A program made the translations under genes and the position numbers. From NCBI GenBank assembly GCA_903919215.1, contig CAIXHI010000501.1, positions 1-34,820 of the forward strand: 34,820 nucleotides of DNA, given 5' to 3'. Within the stretch, counting starts at the first letter, position 1. Each line of letters begins with the position of its first letter. Below, piece by piece: positions 7,737 to 15,310 of the stretch. The notes below the pieces were generated by a model, which made no database searches, was not told the DNA's origin, and saw only the letters and a program-made list of their open reading frames with translations. Source of the DNA: an uncultured Acidimicrobiaceae bacterium (GTDB lineage: Bacteria; Actinomycetota; Acidimicrobiia; Acidimicrobiales; Ilumatobacteraceae).

Positions 7737-8543
7737 TCAGCCGCCAGCCGAACGTGCGACCTCGATGGAGGCGACGAACTGTGCCGGCCCGACGAGTGTC
7801 ACCCGTCCGGCGCTCGGGTGGTGCATCCGCACCTTTGCATCCCCGCCGTCCATGTGCACGAGGATCTCGGGAGTGCCCGCCGGGACCAAACCCCATGTGC
7901 TGGCCGCCCAGGCGCTGGCGCATGCACCCGTACCGCATGCTTCAGTGATCCCAGCGCCACGCTCATGCACCCGCATGGTGATCGCCTCGGGCTCGGGACC
8001 GGCTTCCACGATCTCGAGGTTCACGTAGGGCACTTTGCGGCCGAGCGACTGCAGATCCACTTCGGCAACCGAGTCGACACCGACCACCGAGTGAGGGTTT
8101 CCGAGGCTGAGGTGCTGGACGGGCCGCAGCGGATCGCAACCAAGTTGCTGCCAGTCGGCAGGTTCGTCGATCCCCGTGACCTCGCCCATATCGACGGCAG
8201 CGAAGATGATCGACGGCTCCGCTGTGGCCTCCAGGGTGACGGTGCGCTCACCGGCATCGGTGAGGATTCGCTGCGGGTGCAGATCGCCCCGACGCGATGC
8301 CAGAGCCTGAGCGAAGCAGCGAATGCCGTTGCCACTCATCTCGGCGCGAGACCCGTCGGCGTTGTACAGCACCATCCGGGCGTCGTACCCCTCGTGGGTG
8401 GTGCCCACCAGTAAGCCATCAGCCCCGACTCCGCGCCGGCGATCGCAGAGACGGCGAGCCAGCGCTGGCAGATCTTCGACAGCGGGGTGCCAGACGACAA
8501 GGAAATCGTTACCGAGGCCGTGGTGCTTGGTGAGCGTGAGCAT
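7737..8543 (-). CDS. dapF: Diaminopimelate epimerase (first catalytic Cys replaced by Ser)
   Basis: The 268-residue product is a DapF by its full set of motifs: HGLGNDF at 8-14, GVGADGLL at 38-45, NADGSRAEMSGNGIRC at 61-76, SLGNPHSV at 146-153, and ERGAGITEACGTGACA at 194-209. DapF interconverts LL- and meso-diaminopimelate using two cysteines as acid/base pair. The second (Cys203 in EACGTG) is present. At the position of the first (xCGNG) the codon is AGT at 8336-8334, giving Ser70. Either this lineage uses Ser, or another base serves. The gene lies 4 bp after miaA and shares the operon with dapC, so a DAP role is still the best reading. Confidence 0.92.
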   Translation of the reverse strand: MLTLTKHHGLGNDFLVVWHPAVEDLPALARRLCDRRRGVGADGLLVGTTHEGYDARMVLYNADGSRAEMSGNGIRCFAQALASRRGDLHPQRILTDAGERTVTLEATAEPSIIFAAVDMGEVTGIDEPADWQQLGCDPLRPVQHLSLGNPHSVVGVDSVAEVDLQSLGRKVPYVNLEIVEAGPEPEAITMRVHERGAGITEACGTGACASAWAASTWGLVPAGTPEILVHMDGGDAKVRMHHPSAGRVTLVGPAQFVASIEVARSAGG

Positions 8544-8547
8544 GAGT

Positions 8548-9453
8548 TCATTCCTCGAGCACCGGCAGCGCTTCGGCCACCGGATCGGTCGTCACATCCA
8601 CCCAGCGTATGCGAGGGTCGCGCCGGAACCATCGCTCCTGGCGGACTGCGAACTGACGCGTGCGCAGGATCACCGTGGCGATGGCTGCGTCGAGCGAACT
8701 ACGCCCCTCGAGGTGATCGATGATCTCTTTGTAGCCAAGCGCTTGGCGCGCAGTGCGTGACAGTTCGCCCGGTTCGGCGAGGAGGGACTCCACCTCCGCG
8801 ACCAAACCGCGCTCGATCATGCGGTGCACCCGCTCGCCGATACGCAGCGTCAACCGGTCGCGCTGCCAGCGCAGGCCGACCTGCACGATCCCGATTGGCG
8901 GATACATCTCCATTCCGGGACCGAAGGAACTGAACGGACGACCGCTGCCGAGCACCACTTCCAGGGCCCGCACGACACGGCGGGCATTCGTCGGTTCCAT
9001 CCTGCTCGCGGCCAACGGATCGAGCCGTGCCAGCTCTGCGTGGAGCACTGCGCTGCCAGTGGCCTCCACCCGGGCCTCGAGCGCCGCCCGCACTTCAGGC
9101 CACCGCCCCGGCATCTCCATCGGGTCGGTGAGCGAGCGCAGATAAAGGCCGGTGCCCCCCACGAGCAGCGCCCGACCGCCTCGCTCGGCAATATCTGCCA
9201 GCGCTGCGCCTGCGCTGCGCGCGAACTCGCCAACGGAATAGTCCGCGGTGGGTTCGGTGAGATCGATGCCGTGATGACGCACCCGTGTCTGATCGGCGCG
9301 TGTCGGCTTGGCGGTGCCGATGTCCATCCGGCGGTACACCTGCATCGCATCGGCAGCGACGATCTCGACCCCAGGATGTCGCTCGGCGAAGGCCATCGCG
9401 ACATCGCTCTTGCCCGAGGCGGTCGGCCCCAGCACCACCAGCACCGTGTTCAC
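8548..9453 (-). CDS. miaA: tRNA dimethylallyltransferase MiaA
   Basis: The 301-residue protein begins with the P-loop GPTASGKSDVAM (9-20) and shows the family segments VEIVAADAMQVYRRMDIGTAKP, HHGIDL, LVGGTGLYLRSL, and QALGYKEIIDHLEG near the end. MiaA puts the isopentenyl group on A37 of tRNAs that read UNN codons, and MiaB, encoded just upstream, then methylthiolates it. The GTG start overlaps the miaB stop by 4 bp, so the two modification steps are translationally coupled. Confidence 0.97.
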   Translation of the reverse strand: MNTVLVVLGPTASGKSDVAMAFAERHPGVEIVAADAMQVYRRMDIGTAKPTRADQTRVRHHGIDLTEPTADYSVGEFARSAGAALADIAERGGRALLVGGTGLYLRSLTDPMEMPGRWPEVRAALEARVEATGSAVLHAELARLDPLAASRMEPTNARRVVRALEVVLGSGRPFSSFGPGMEMYPPIGIVQVGLRWQRDRLTLRIGERVHRMIERGLVAEVESLLAEPGELSRTARQALGYKEIIDHLEGRSSLDAAIATVILRTRQFAVRQERWFRRDPRIRWVDVTTDPVAEALPVLEE

Positions 9454-10868
9454 CCGGCGTGCACGGGGATACGACGCTTGTGCGTGGGTTCGGCGATCAA
9501 CTCCACGAAGCGACCCATGAGATGGTGAGGCGCGCCGGCGGTGACCTCCACCGTGGCATACGAACCGATCCGCACGGGCTGCGTCGGCGTGAAGTGAACC
9601 AGTTTGTTCTGCCGTGTACGACCCGACATCACCGACGGATCCTTCTTGCTGGGACCTTCGACGATGACTTCCTCGATGCGACCGATGCGATCACGGTGCT
9701 TCTGCAATGCGCTGTGCTCCACCACCACTCGCAACCGCTGGAACCGCTCAGCAACCACGGCTGGATCGACGAACTGATCAACCATGCCAGCCGCCTCGGT
9801 GCCATCGCGCGGAGAGAACATGAAGGTATACGCGTAGTCGTACTCGGCGGCAGCGGCCACTTCGAGCGTGCGTTGGTGATCGGCCTCGGTCTCACCCGGA
9901 AAGCCGACGATGATGTCGGTGCTGACTGCCAGGTCGGGTACGGCAGCGCGAGCTTCCGCGAGACGCTGCAGGTAGCGCTCCGCCGTGTAGCCGCGGTGCA
10001 TCAGCGACAACACCCGGTCGCTCCCCGACTGCAACGGGTAATGCAGGTGTTCGCAGAGTGCCGGTGTCGCCGCCATCGCGGCGAACGTCTCCGGACGCAT
10101 GTCCTTCGGGTGCGGGCTGGTGAAGCGCAGTCGGCGCAGCCCAGGGACGCTGCCGACGGCGGTGATCAGGTCGGCGAACAACGGACGCAGACGAGCATCC
10201 ATATCGCCGGCCTGACGTGCGGTCAACTGCAGGTCGCGTCCATAGCTGTTGACGTTCTGGCCGAGCAGGGTCACCTCACTGACCCCTTCGGCCACGAGCG
10301 CGCGTACTTCGCCAACGATCTCGTCGAAGGGCCGACTGAACTCGGCGCCCCGCACGGACGGGACGATGCAGAAAGCGCAATGGTTGTCGCACCCGATCTG
10401 GATCGTCACCCACGCGGCGTAACTCGTCTCCCGGCGGGCCGGTAGCGCGCTGGGAAACAACGCATGATCCTCGATCACTGCTGCGTCGAGAATTTCAGTG
10501 ATCTGCCCGTGCTGCTGTGCGTGCTGGACGAGTTCGGCTGCTCGGTGCACGTTGTGCGTGCCCATCACGACATCAACCCAGGGCGCCTTGAGCGCCACCG
10601 TGTCGCGATCCTTCTGCGCCAGGCAGCCAGACACCACGATCTGGCGACCGGGGCGCTCGTCTTTCCAGCTTCGCAGCCACCCCAAACTGCCGTACAGCTT
10701 GTTGTCGGCGTTCTCGCGAATGCAGCAGGTGTTCAACACCACGACATCTGCGTCGTCCTGGTGCCCGACGGCCGTCATTCCGTCGGCATCGAGCAAGCCA
10801 GCAATGCGCTCGGAATCGTGTTCGTTCATCTGACACCCGAACGTGTGAACGACGTAACTACGGGCCAT
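9450..10868 (-). CDS. miaB: tRNA-2-methylthio-N6-dimethylallyladenosine synthase MiaB
   Basis: This radical-SAM methylthiotransferase has 472 residues from the ATG at 10868. The N-terminal UPF0004 domain holds the auxiliary-cluster cysteines C12, C48 and C82 (TFGCQMNEHDSE, NTCCIREN, SGCLAQKD). The radical-SAM motif C160-x3-C164-x2-C167 is in GCDNHCAFCIVP, and a C-terminal TRAM domain follows. It adds the methylthio group to i6A37 made by MiaA. A TTG at 10877 would add three residues, but the ATG at 10868 fits the family N-terminus. No ribosome binding site is evident. The gene is 68 bp from recA with a hairpin between them and no recX. Confidence 0.96.
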   Translation of the reverse strand: MARSYVVHTFGCQMNEHDSERIAGLLDADGMTAVGHQDDADVVVLNTCCIRENADNKLYGSLGWLRSWKDERPGRQIVVSGCLAQKDRDTVALKAPWVDVVMGTHNVHRAAELVQHAQQHGQITEILDAAVIEDHALFPSALPARRETSYAAWVTIQIGCDNHCAFCIVPSVRGAEFSRPFDEIVGEVRALVAEGVSEVTLLGQNVNSYGRDLQLTARQAGDMDARLRPLFADLITAVGSVPGLRRLRFTSPHPKDMRPETFAAMAATPALCEHLHYPLQSGSDRVLSLMHRGYTAERYLQRLAEARAAVPDLAVSTDIIVGFPGETEADHQRTLEVAAAAEYDYAYTFMFSPRDGTEAAGMVDQFVDPAVVAERFQRLRVVVEHSALQKHRDRIGRIEEVIVEGPSKKDPSVMSGRTRQNKLVHFTPTQPVRIGSYATVEVTAGAPHHLMGRFVELIAEPTHKRRIPVHAG

Positions 10869-10895
10869 GAGGCGCAACGCTACCGGGGGTGCATC

Positions 10896-10926
10896 GGCTG
10901 CCTGCGGCGTGTCGTCGCAGGCAGCC
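10896..10926 (-). terminator. Hairpin between recA and miaB, probable recA terminator
   Basis: GGCTGCCTGC (10896-10905) and GCAGGCAGCC (10917-10926) form a perfect 10-bp stem with an 11-base loop, beginning 10 bases past the recA stop. There is no U-run, as is common in high-GC actinobacteria, so termination or attenuation into miaB is inferred. Confidence 0.6.
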
Positions 10927-10936
10927 GACCAACCGG

Positions 10937-11995
10937 TCAGATTTCGATGGGTTCCTCGTCGGCGGGGGTGAACGCCGGAACTGCCGCGTCGACGCCGATA
11001 CCAGCCTGCACTCGCACCTTCTCGGAGACCTCGACCATGATCTCGGGATTGGCGGCGAGGAACCCCTTGGCGTTCTCGCGACCTTGTCCGAGTTGTTCAC
11101 CGTCGTAGGTGAACCACGCCCCGGATTTCTTGATGATCCCCATGTCGACCGCCATGTCGAGCAGGGAGCCCTCACGGCTGATGCCCTTGCCGTACATGAT
11201 GTCGAACTCGGCCTGGCGGAAGGGCGGTGCCACCTTGTTCTTGACGACCTTCACCCGCGTGCGGTTACCGACGATTTCCGCCCCGTCCTTGATGGACTCG
11301 ATACGGCGGATGTCGAGGCGCACCGAGGCGTAGAACTTCAGCGCACGACCGCCGGGGGTGGTTTCGGGCGAGCCGAACATCACGCCGATCTTCTCGCGCA
11401 ACTGGTTGATGAAGATCATGATCGTGTTGGTGCGGTTGAGGTTGGCGGTGAGCTTGCGCAGCGCCTGACTCATCAGACGGGCTTGGAGACCGACATGGGT
11501 GTCGCCCATCTCGCCCTCGATCTCAGCGCGCGGGGTGAGCGCAGCCACCGAGTCGATGACCACGACATCGAGCGCACCGGAGCGCACCAGCATGTCGGCA
11601 ATCTCCAGCGCCTGCTCACCCGTATCGGGCTGGCTGATCAGGAGCTGATCGATGTCGACACCGATGGCTCGGGCGTACACCGGATCCATCGCGTGCTCAG
11701 CGTCGATGTAGGCGCAGATACCGCCGTTGCGCTGTGCCTCGGCCACGACGTGCATGGCGAGCGTGGACTTACCCGAGGACTCGGGACCGAAGATCTCGAC
11801 GACGCGACCACGGGGCAGACCGCCCACACCGAGTGCGACGTCGAGTGCGAGGGCGCCGGTCTGGATGGCCTCGATGGCCATCGACCCCTTCTCGCCCATC
11901 CGCATAATGGAACCCTTGCCGAACTGCTTGTCGATTGCCGCCAAGGCCACATCGAGTGCCTTGTCCCGGTCGTTACTGCTGCGATCGTTGCTCAC
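10937..11995 (-). CDS. recA: Recombinase RecA
   Basis: The 352-residue RecA has Walker A at 70-78 (GPESSGKST), Walker B as VVVIDSVAAL, the L1/L2 regions around GDTHVGLQARLMSQALRK and GSPETTPGGRALKF, and the usual acidic tail (DEEPIEI). It forms filaments on single-stranded DNA, drives strand exchange and activates LexA cleavage. The start is GTG at 11995 with GGAG upstream. No intein is present. A LexA-controlled promoter at 12172-12200 gives a leader of about 170 nt. The usual regulator gene recX is missing downstream. Confidence 0.98.
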   Translation of the reverse strand: MSNDRSSNDRDKALDVALAAIDKQFGKGSIMRMGEKGSMAIEAIQTGALALDVALGVGGLPRGRVVEIFGPESSGKSTLAMHVVAEAQRNGGICAYIDAEHAMDPVYARAIGVDIDQLLISQPDTGEQALEIADMLVRSGALDVVVIDSVAALTPRAEIEGEMGDTHVGLQARLMSQALRKLTANLNRTNTIMIFINQLREKIGVMFGSPETTPGGRALKFYASVRLDIRRIESIKDGAEIVGNRTRVKVVKNKVAPPFRQAEFDIMYGKGISREGSLLDMAVDMGIIKKSGAWFTYDGEQLGQGRENAKGFLAANPEIMVEVSEKVRVQAGIGVDAAVPAFTPADEEPIEI

Positions 11996-12038
11996 AACCT
12001 GTCTCCGTTCCTGCCATGTTTCGTGCTGCGTGTTCGGC

Positions 12039-12083
12039 CGGCAGAAGTGCCGACCGAGTGGAATCCGGCAGGTGTGCCTGCCG
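12039..12083 (-). promoter_or_regulatory. Structured recA 5' leader (two perfect hairpins)
   Basis: Within the roughly 170-nt leader between the inferred recA start site and its GTG lie two hairpins. CGGCAGG/CCTGCCG at 12066-12083 has a TGTG loop, and CGGCA/TGCCG at 12039-12052 has a GAAG loop. They may only add stability; no known riboswitch pattern was recognised. Confidence 0.4.
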
Positions 12084-12171
12084 TGGGGTGCACCGTACGA
12101 AAGGGGTGTGACAGGGTTCCCGAGCGGGAGTCCTGCTACCCGAACCGGGGTGCAGTTGTTCGAACGACACG

Positions 12172-12200
12172 AGTGTAACTACGAACAGCCGTTCGATCAA
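12172..12200 (-). promoter_or_regulatory. recA promoter with LexA box in the spacer
   Basis: On the minus strand, -35 TTGATC (12200-12195), a spacer of exactly 17 bp (12194-12178) and -10 TACACT (12177-12172) can be read. The spacer contains a perfect box at 12183-12194 (GAACAGCCGTTC on the plus strand), identical to the one at 3721-3732 before lexA. LexA bound here would cover the promoter. The -35 touches the stop codon of the DUF983 gene. Confidence 0.8.
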
Positions 12201-12622
12201 GCATCACTGCAGGATTTCTGAAGGCTCTCGCGCGCCTCGGCAATTTCTGGCTCGGTGGGCGGGTGAGACTGCAAATCGAAGGCCTGCCACAGCATGTAGG
12301 TGAACGGGTAGGCGACCAACGGAATCACGATCGCGCCCGCCACCATGCTGGCGGTGAGCGTCGCCACAGGGAAATCGGGAGCCGTGGCGACAAAGGCAAC
12401 GACCATGCTGACAGCCAGCGTGAAGAACGTGATGACCACATTGAGCGCGATCGGCCCGAGCTCGAACCCATGTTCACGGTGCCAGCGAATGCCACACGAG
12501 CGACAGCGTTCGTGATGCCCGAGCCACCGACGCATCGTCGACGGTCTGCGTCCACACATCGGACATTTGAGGGCGATCGCTCGCCGAAACATCTGGAATG
12601 GCGAGGGTAACGTCGGGTTCAT
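12197..12622 (-). CDS. DUF983 family membrane protein with zinc ribbon
   Basis: This 141-residue protein starts MNPTLPSPFQMFRRAIALKCPMCG. A zinc-ribbon-like pair of CxxC motifs (CPMCG, CRSCG) is followed by HREHGFELGP and two membrane helices at about residues 55-81 and 87-115. DUF983 proteins have this plan; their function is not established. The ATG at 12622 was chosen over one eight codons upstream because GGGGG sits just before it. Its stop codon overlaps the recA -35, so it lies directly upstream of recA. It is divergent from the membrane protein at 12645. Confidence 0.85.
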   Translation of the reverse strand: MNPTLPSPFQMFRRAIALKCPMCGRRPSTMRRWLGHHERCRSCGIRWHREHGFELGPIALNVVITFFTLAVSMVVAFVATAPDFPVATLTASMVAGAIVIPLVAYPFTYMLWQAFDLQSHPPTEPEIAEARESLQKSCSDA

Positions 12623-12644
12623 ACCCCCTATGGTATAGACCTCC

Positions 12645-13502
12645 ATGTCGCCATCAGCGAGACTCTCCGACGTGCGTCGAACCCTTGCCGGGCTGCTGTT
12701 CGGTCTTGCCTATGCCTGTGCAACTCTGGCGATCAGCGGATTCCTATTGCAGCGCACGGCGTTCAACCCAGATAACTCCAGCGCCGCTGCAGGTGTGATC
12801 CTCGGCGACAACGCGATCCGGGCACAACTCGTGAGCGCCATCATCGATAACTCGTCGACACCGGTCATCCCCGACGATGTGGCAAACCGGCCACTGGAGA
12901 TCGAACGTCTGCGACGCCTCATCGCGAAGGTCGCTCAGCACCCTGACGGTCAGCCGTACTTCGCACAGATCGTCCACGACGCGCATTCGCGGCTGATCGG
13001 CGACCACCCTGGTCCGGTAGAGATCACGGGTGAGGAACTGGTGAGCATCACCCGTACCCAACGGGCGGCGACGACGACGACGTTCGTACTGTCGGTTCCG
13101 GAGGTCACGGCGCTGGCCATCACCAACCATGTGACCGACTGGCTGGTGCCCATCTTGGCGATCGCCGCCGTGGTTCTCCTCCTGGCCGGCCTCAGTACCC
13201 ACCCGGAGAAGGAGTCGATGCTGAAGACGTTGGCGGTCGGGATGGTCGTGCTGGCGCTGACGTCGCTGATCATGGGCTATCTCGTGCCGAAGTTCGCCAT
13301 CCCGGCGCTCAGCAAGAGCGTATGGGCACACATCCCGGCGCGGTTGGCAGACGAGCAACTCCCACTGGTCATCGGAATGATGGTGGTGCTGATCCTGGGC
13401 GCATTCCTGGCAGTCGCGGGGAGCGGCATGATGCGCCGCCAACGCCGCTGGAGCCAGCCGATCAGCACCTACCGCTACAGCGAGGAACGTCGCTGGAGTT
13501 GA
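12645..13502 (+). CDS. Four-helix membrane protein, unknown function
   Basis: I do not recognise this 285-residue protein. It has one helix near the N-terminus (about 13-35), an exposed loop of about 125 residues with no cysteine pair or catalytic motif that I can name, and then three helices at about 162-181, 190-212 and 238-261. The C-terminus is short, basic and aromatic (RRQRRWSQPISTYRYSEERRWS). The 22-bp gap to the divergent DUF983 gene contains TATGGTATAGAC, which could supply -10 elements in both directions. No ribosome binding site precedes its ATG, so it may be leaderless. Confidence 0.75.
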   Translation: MSPSARLSDVRRTLAGLLFGLAYACATLAISGFLLQRTAFNPDNSSAAAGVILGDNAIRAQLVSAIIDNSSTPVIPDDVANRPLEIERLRRLIAKVAQHPDGQPYFAQIVHDAHSRLIGDHPGPVEITGEELVSITRTQRAATTTTFVLSVPEVTALAITNHVTDWLVPILAIAAVVLLLAGLSTHPEKESMLKTLAVGMVVLALTSLIMGYLVPKFAIPALSKSVWAHIPARLADEQLPLVIGMMVVLILGAFLAVAGSGMMRRQRRWSQPISTYRYSEERRWS

Positions 13503-13519
13503 CCGGCGCAAGGGTTCGG

Positions 13520-14893
13520 TCAGGCGAGCAACTCGTCGACGAACTCGCCGAAGACAGCCGCATACCGCAAGGCGTCGGCATCGGTGTGGAGCACCGAGAT
13601 CAGCCATTGCTCGTCGAGGCCCGGCGGCAGCAACACACCACGGTTGATGCCATGCATCCACTGAGCGAAGGCAAGGTCGAAGTCGGTGGCCTTGTAGTCG
13701 CGATAGTTGGTGATCGGCTCCGCTGCCCAGGTGACGCATCCCTTGGCACCGAACTGCACGGTGTGCGCCGGCAATCCAGCCCGAGCAATGATCGTGTCGC
13801 ACGCATCGAGTAACAGACGATTGCGCTGGATTGCGGAGTCGGTTGCTTCGGGTGTGCAGATCTCCGTGAGCACGGCCGTGGCGGCAGCCATGCACAACGG
13901 GTTGCCGTTGTACGTTCCCAAGTGCAGGACCTTGCCACTGGAGATCTGATCCATGCACTCGTAGGTGCCACCGAAGGCACCCAGCGGCAGACCGCCCCCG
14001 ATGCTCTTGGCCAACGCCACGAGGTCGGGCTGCACACCGACGGCGCCACTGGCGCCACCCCAACCGGCGGTGATGCCGGTCTTCACCTCGTCAAAAATCA
14101 GCATCGTGCCGTACTTGCGAGTGATGTCGCGCACACCCTGCAAGTACCCCGGCAGCGGTTTGCAGATGCCGATGTTCTCCATCACCGGTTCGACGATGAA
14201 GCAGGCGACATCGCCGCCCTGCAGCGCCCGCTCGAGTGCTTCGAGGTTGTTGAACGGCACCACGATCGTGTCGCGCAACACTGCGCGGGTGATACCCGCC
14301 GTCGACGGGATGGCGCGCGGCGAATCTGCAGGACCCGCTTCGCTGACCGGCGGCTTCATCGAGATCATGACCTCGTCGTGGTGACCGTGGTAGCCGCCCT
14401 CGACCTTGACGATCTTCTCCCGACCAGTGACACCGCGGGCGACGCGAATGGCATCCATCGTGGCCTCGGTTCCGGAGTTGGTGAAGCGCCACATCGGGAG
14501 GCCGTAGCGGTCGCGCAGCAACTCGGCGACATCAGCGTTGGCCTCACACGGTGTGACGAACAAGGTGCCGTTGTCGAGCTGAGTCTCGACGGCGCGACGC
14601 ACGGCCGGATGGCAGTGACCCGAGAACAGCGCCCCGTACCCCATGTCGAAGTCGACATAGCGGTTCCCGTCGACATCTTCCATCCAGGCCTCCTGCGCCC
14701 GGCGCACCACGATCGGGTGCGGGTCGTACGCCTGGAAGCTGCTCGGGACGCCCATCGGCAATACCTTGCGGGCACGTTGAGTGGCGGCCTGAGACCCGCG
14801 CGTTCGGTCCATGTACACGCCGAGTTCACGAGTGGTGATCAGCTTGGCCCGTTCGGCGAGTTCACGCGTGGGAATGCTTTCCGTCGCGCTCAT
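13520..14893 (-). CDS. Class-III aminotransferase, glutamate-1-semialdehyde 2,1-aminomutase-like
   Basis: This 457-residue PLP enzyme has the class-III signature LIFDEVKTGITAGWGGASGAVGVQPDLVALAKSIGGG, with the Schiff-base lysine at K296, plus NSGTEATMDAIRVAR (cofactor phosphate) and GGYHGHHDE. These are close to HemL. It is longer than typical HemL (about 430 residues), and no hem genes are nearby, so it may be a HemL-like aminotransferase with another substrate rather than the tetrapyrrole enzyme. GGAGGA lies at good distance before the ATG. It is convergent with the membrane protein ending at 13502. Confidence 0.85.
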   Translation of the reverse strand: MSATESIPTRELAERAKLITTRELGVYMDRTRGSQAATQRARKVLPMGVPSSFQAYDPHPIVVRRAQEAWMEDVDGNRYVDFDMGYGALFSGHCHPAVRRAVETQLDNGTLFVTPCEANADVAELLRDRYGLPMWRFTNSGTEATMDAIRVARGVTGREKIVKVEGGYHGHHDEVMISMKPPVSEAGPADSPRAIPSTAGITRAVLRDTIVVPFNNLEALERALQGGDVACFIVEPVMENIGICKPLPGYLQGVRDITRKYGTMLIFDEVKTGITAGWGGASGAVGVQPDLVALAKSIGGGLPLGAFGGTYECMDQISSGKVLHLGTYNGNPLCMAAATAVLTEICTPEATDSAIQRNRLLLDACDTIIARAGLPAHTVQFGAKGCVTWAAEPITNYRDYKATDFDLAFAQWMHGINRGVLLPPGLDEQWLISVLHTDADALRYAAVFGEFVDELLA

Positions 14894-14930
14894 GACGTAG
14901 TCCTCCGGATTCCGTTCTCTGGAGCCTACC

Positions 14931-14951
14931 TCACGATGGAATCCGTCGTGA
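14931..14951. promoter_or_regulatory. Short hairpin or operator-like inverted repeat upstream of the class-III aminotransferase
   Basis: TCACGATGG and CCGTCGTGA can pair (one T-G wobble) around a 3-base AAT loop, 38 bp before the aminotransferase ATG. The 14894-15066 interval otherwise holds only the aminotransferase ribosome binding site and the unrecognised promoter of the tRNA pair. Confidence 0.35.
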
Positions 14952-15066
14952 ACACGTGGTGCCGCGAGTGGTGCAGGTCCCCTCCGGCTGAACGCCCAAC
15001 CGACGCCCGACCTGGAATCTCATGGTGGAATTCGTCCCAGGATGTGGCACACTGCTGGCCTTCATG

Positions 15067-15142
15067 GTGGCCGTAGCTCAGCTGGTAGAGCATCAGTTTG
15101 TGGTACTGAGGGTCGCGGGTTCGAAACCCGTCGGTCACCCCA
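15067..15142 (+). tRNA. tRNA-His(GTG)
   Basis: The acceptor stem is GTGGCCG/CGGTCAC, the anticodon stem TCAGT/ACTGA holds loop TTGTGGT with anticodon GTG, and the T arm is GCGGG-TTCGAAA-CCCGT. The base before position 1 is G (15066), opposite C73 (15139), giving the G-1:C73 pair that identifies tRNA-His. CCA is encoded (15140-15142). Confidence 0.97.
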
Positions 15143-15191
15143 AGGCGTCAGATACAGGACACACGGTGTGCCCCGTACACTGCTCGCCATT

Positions 15192-15263
15192 GCGCCTCTA
15201 GCTCAACGGCAGAGCAACGGACTCTTAATCCGCAGGTTCTGGGTTCGAAACCCAGGGGGCGCA
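15192..15263 (+). tRNA. tRNA-Lys(CTT)
   Basis: The acceptor stem GCGCCTC/GGGGCGC, anticodon loop CTCTTAA (anticodon CTT) and T arm CTGGG-TTCGAAA-CCCAG are clear. The discriminator is A (15263). CCA is not encoded, unlike the adjacent tRNA-His. It lies 49 bp behind tRNA-His and probably shares its transcript. Confidence 0.96.
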
Positions 15264-15271
15264 CGCAGCGA

Positions 15272-15295
15272 AACGGCACCCGAAAGGGTGCCGTT
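15272..15295 (+). terminator. Hairpin terminator after the tRNA pair
   Basis: AACGGCACCC (15272-15281) and GGGTGCCGTT (15286-15295) form a perfect 10-bp stem with a GAAA tetraloop. It lies between the tRNA genes and the convergent oxidoreductase gene, so it could serve both strands. Confidence 0.8.
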
Positions 15296-15310
15296 CGGCG
15301 TTGTGCACCG

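Noticed and set aside
14926..15138. Minus-strand 70-codon open frame
   Set aside because: It is the antisense of tRNA-His and its upstream region, a well-known false gene type.
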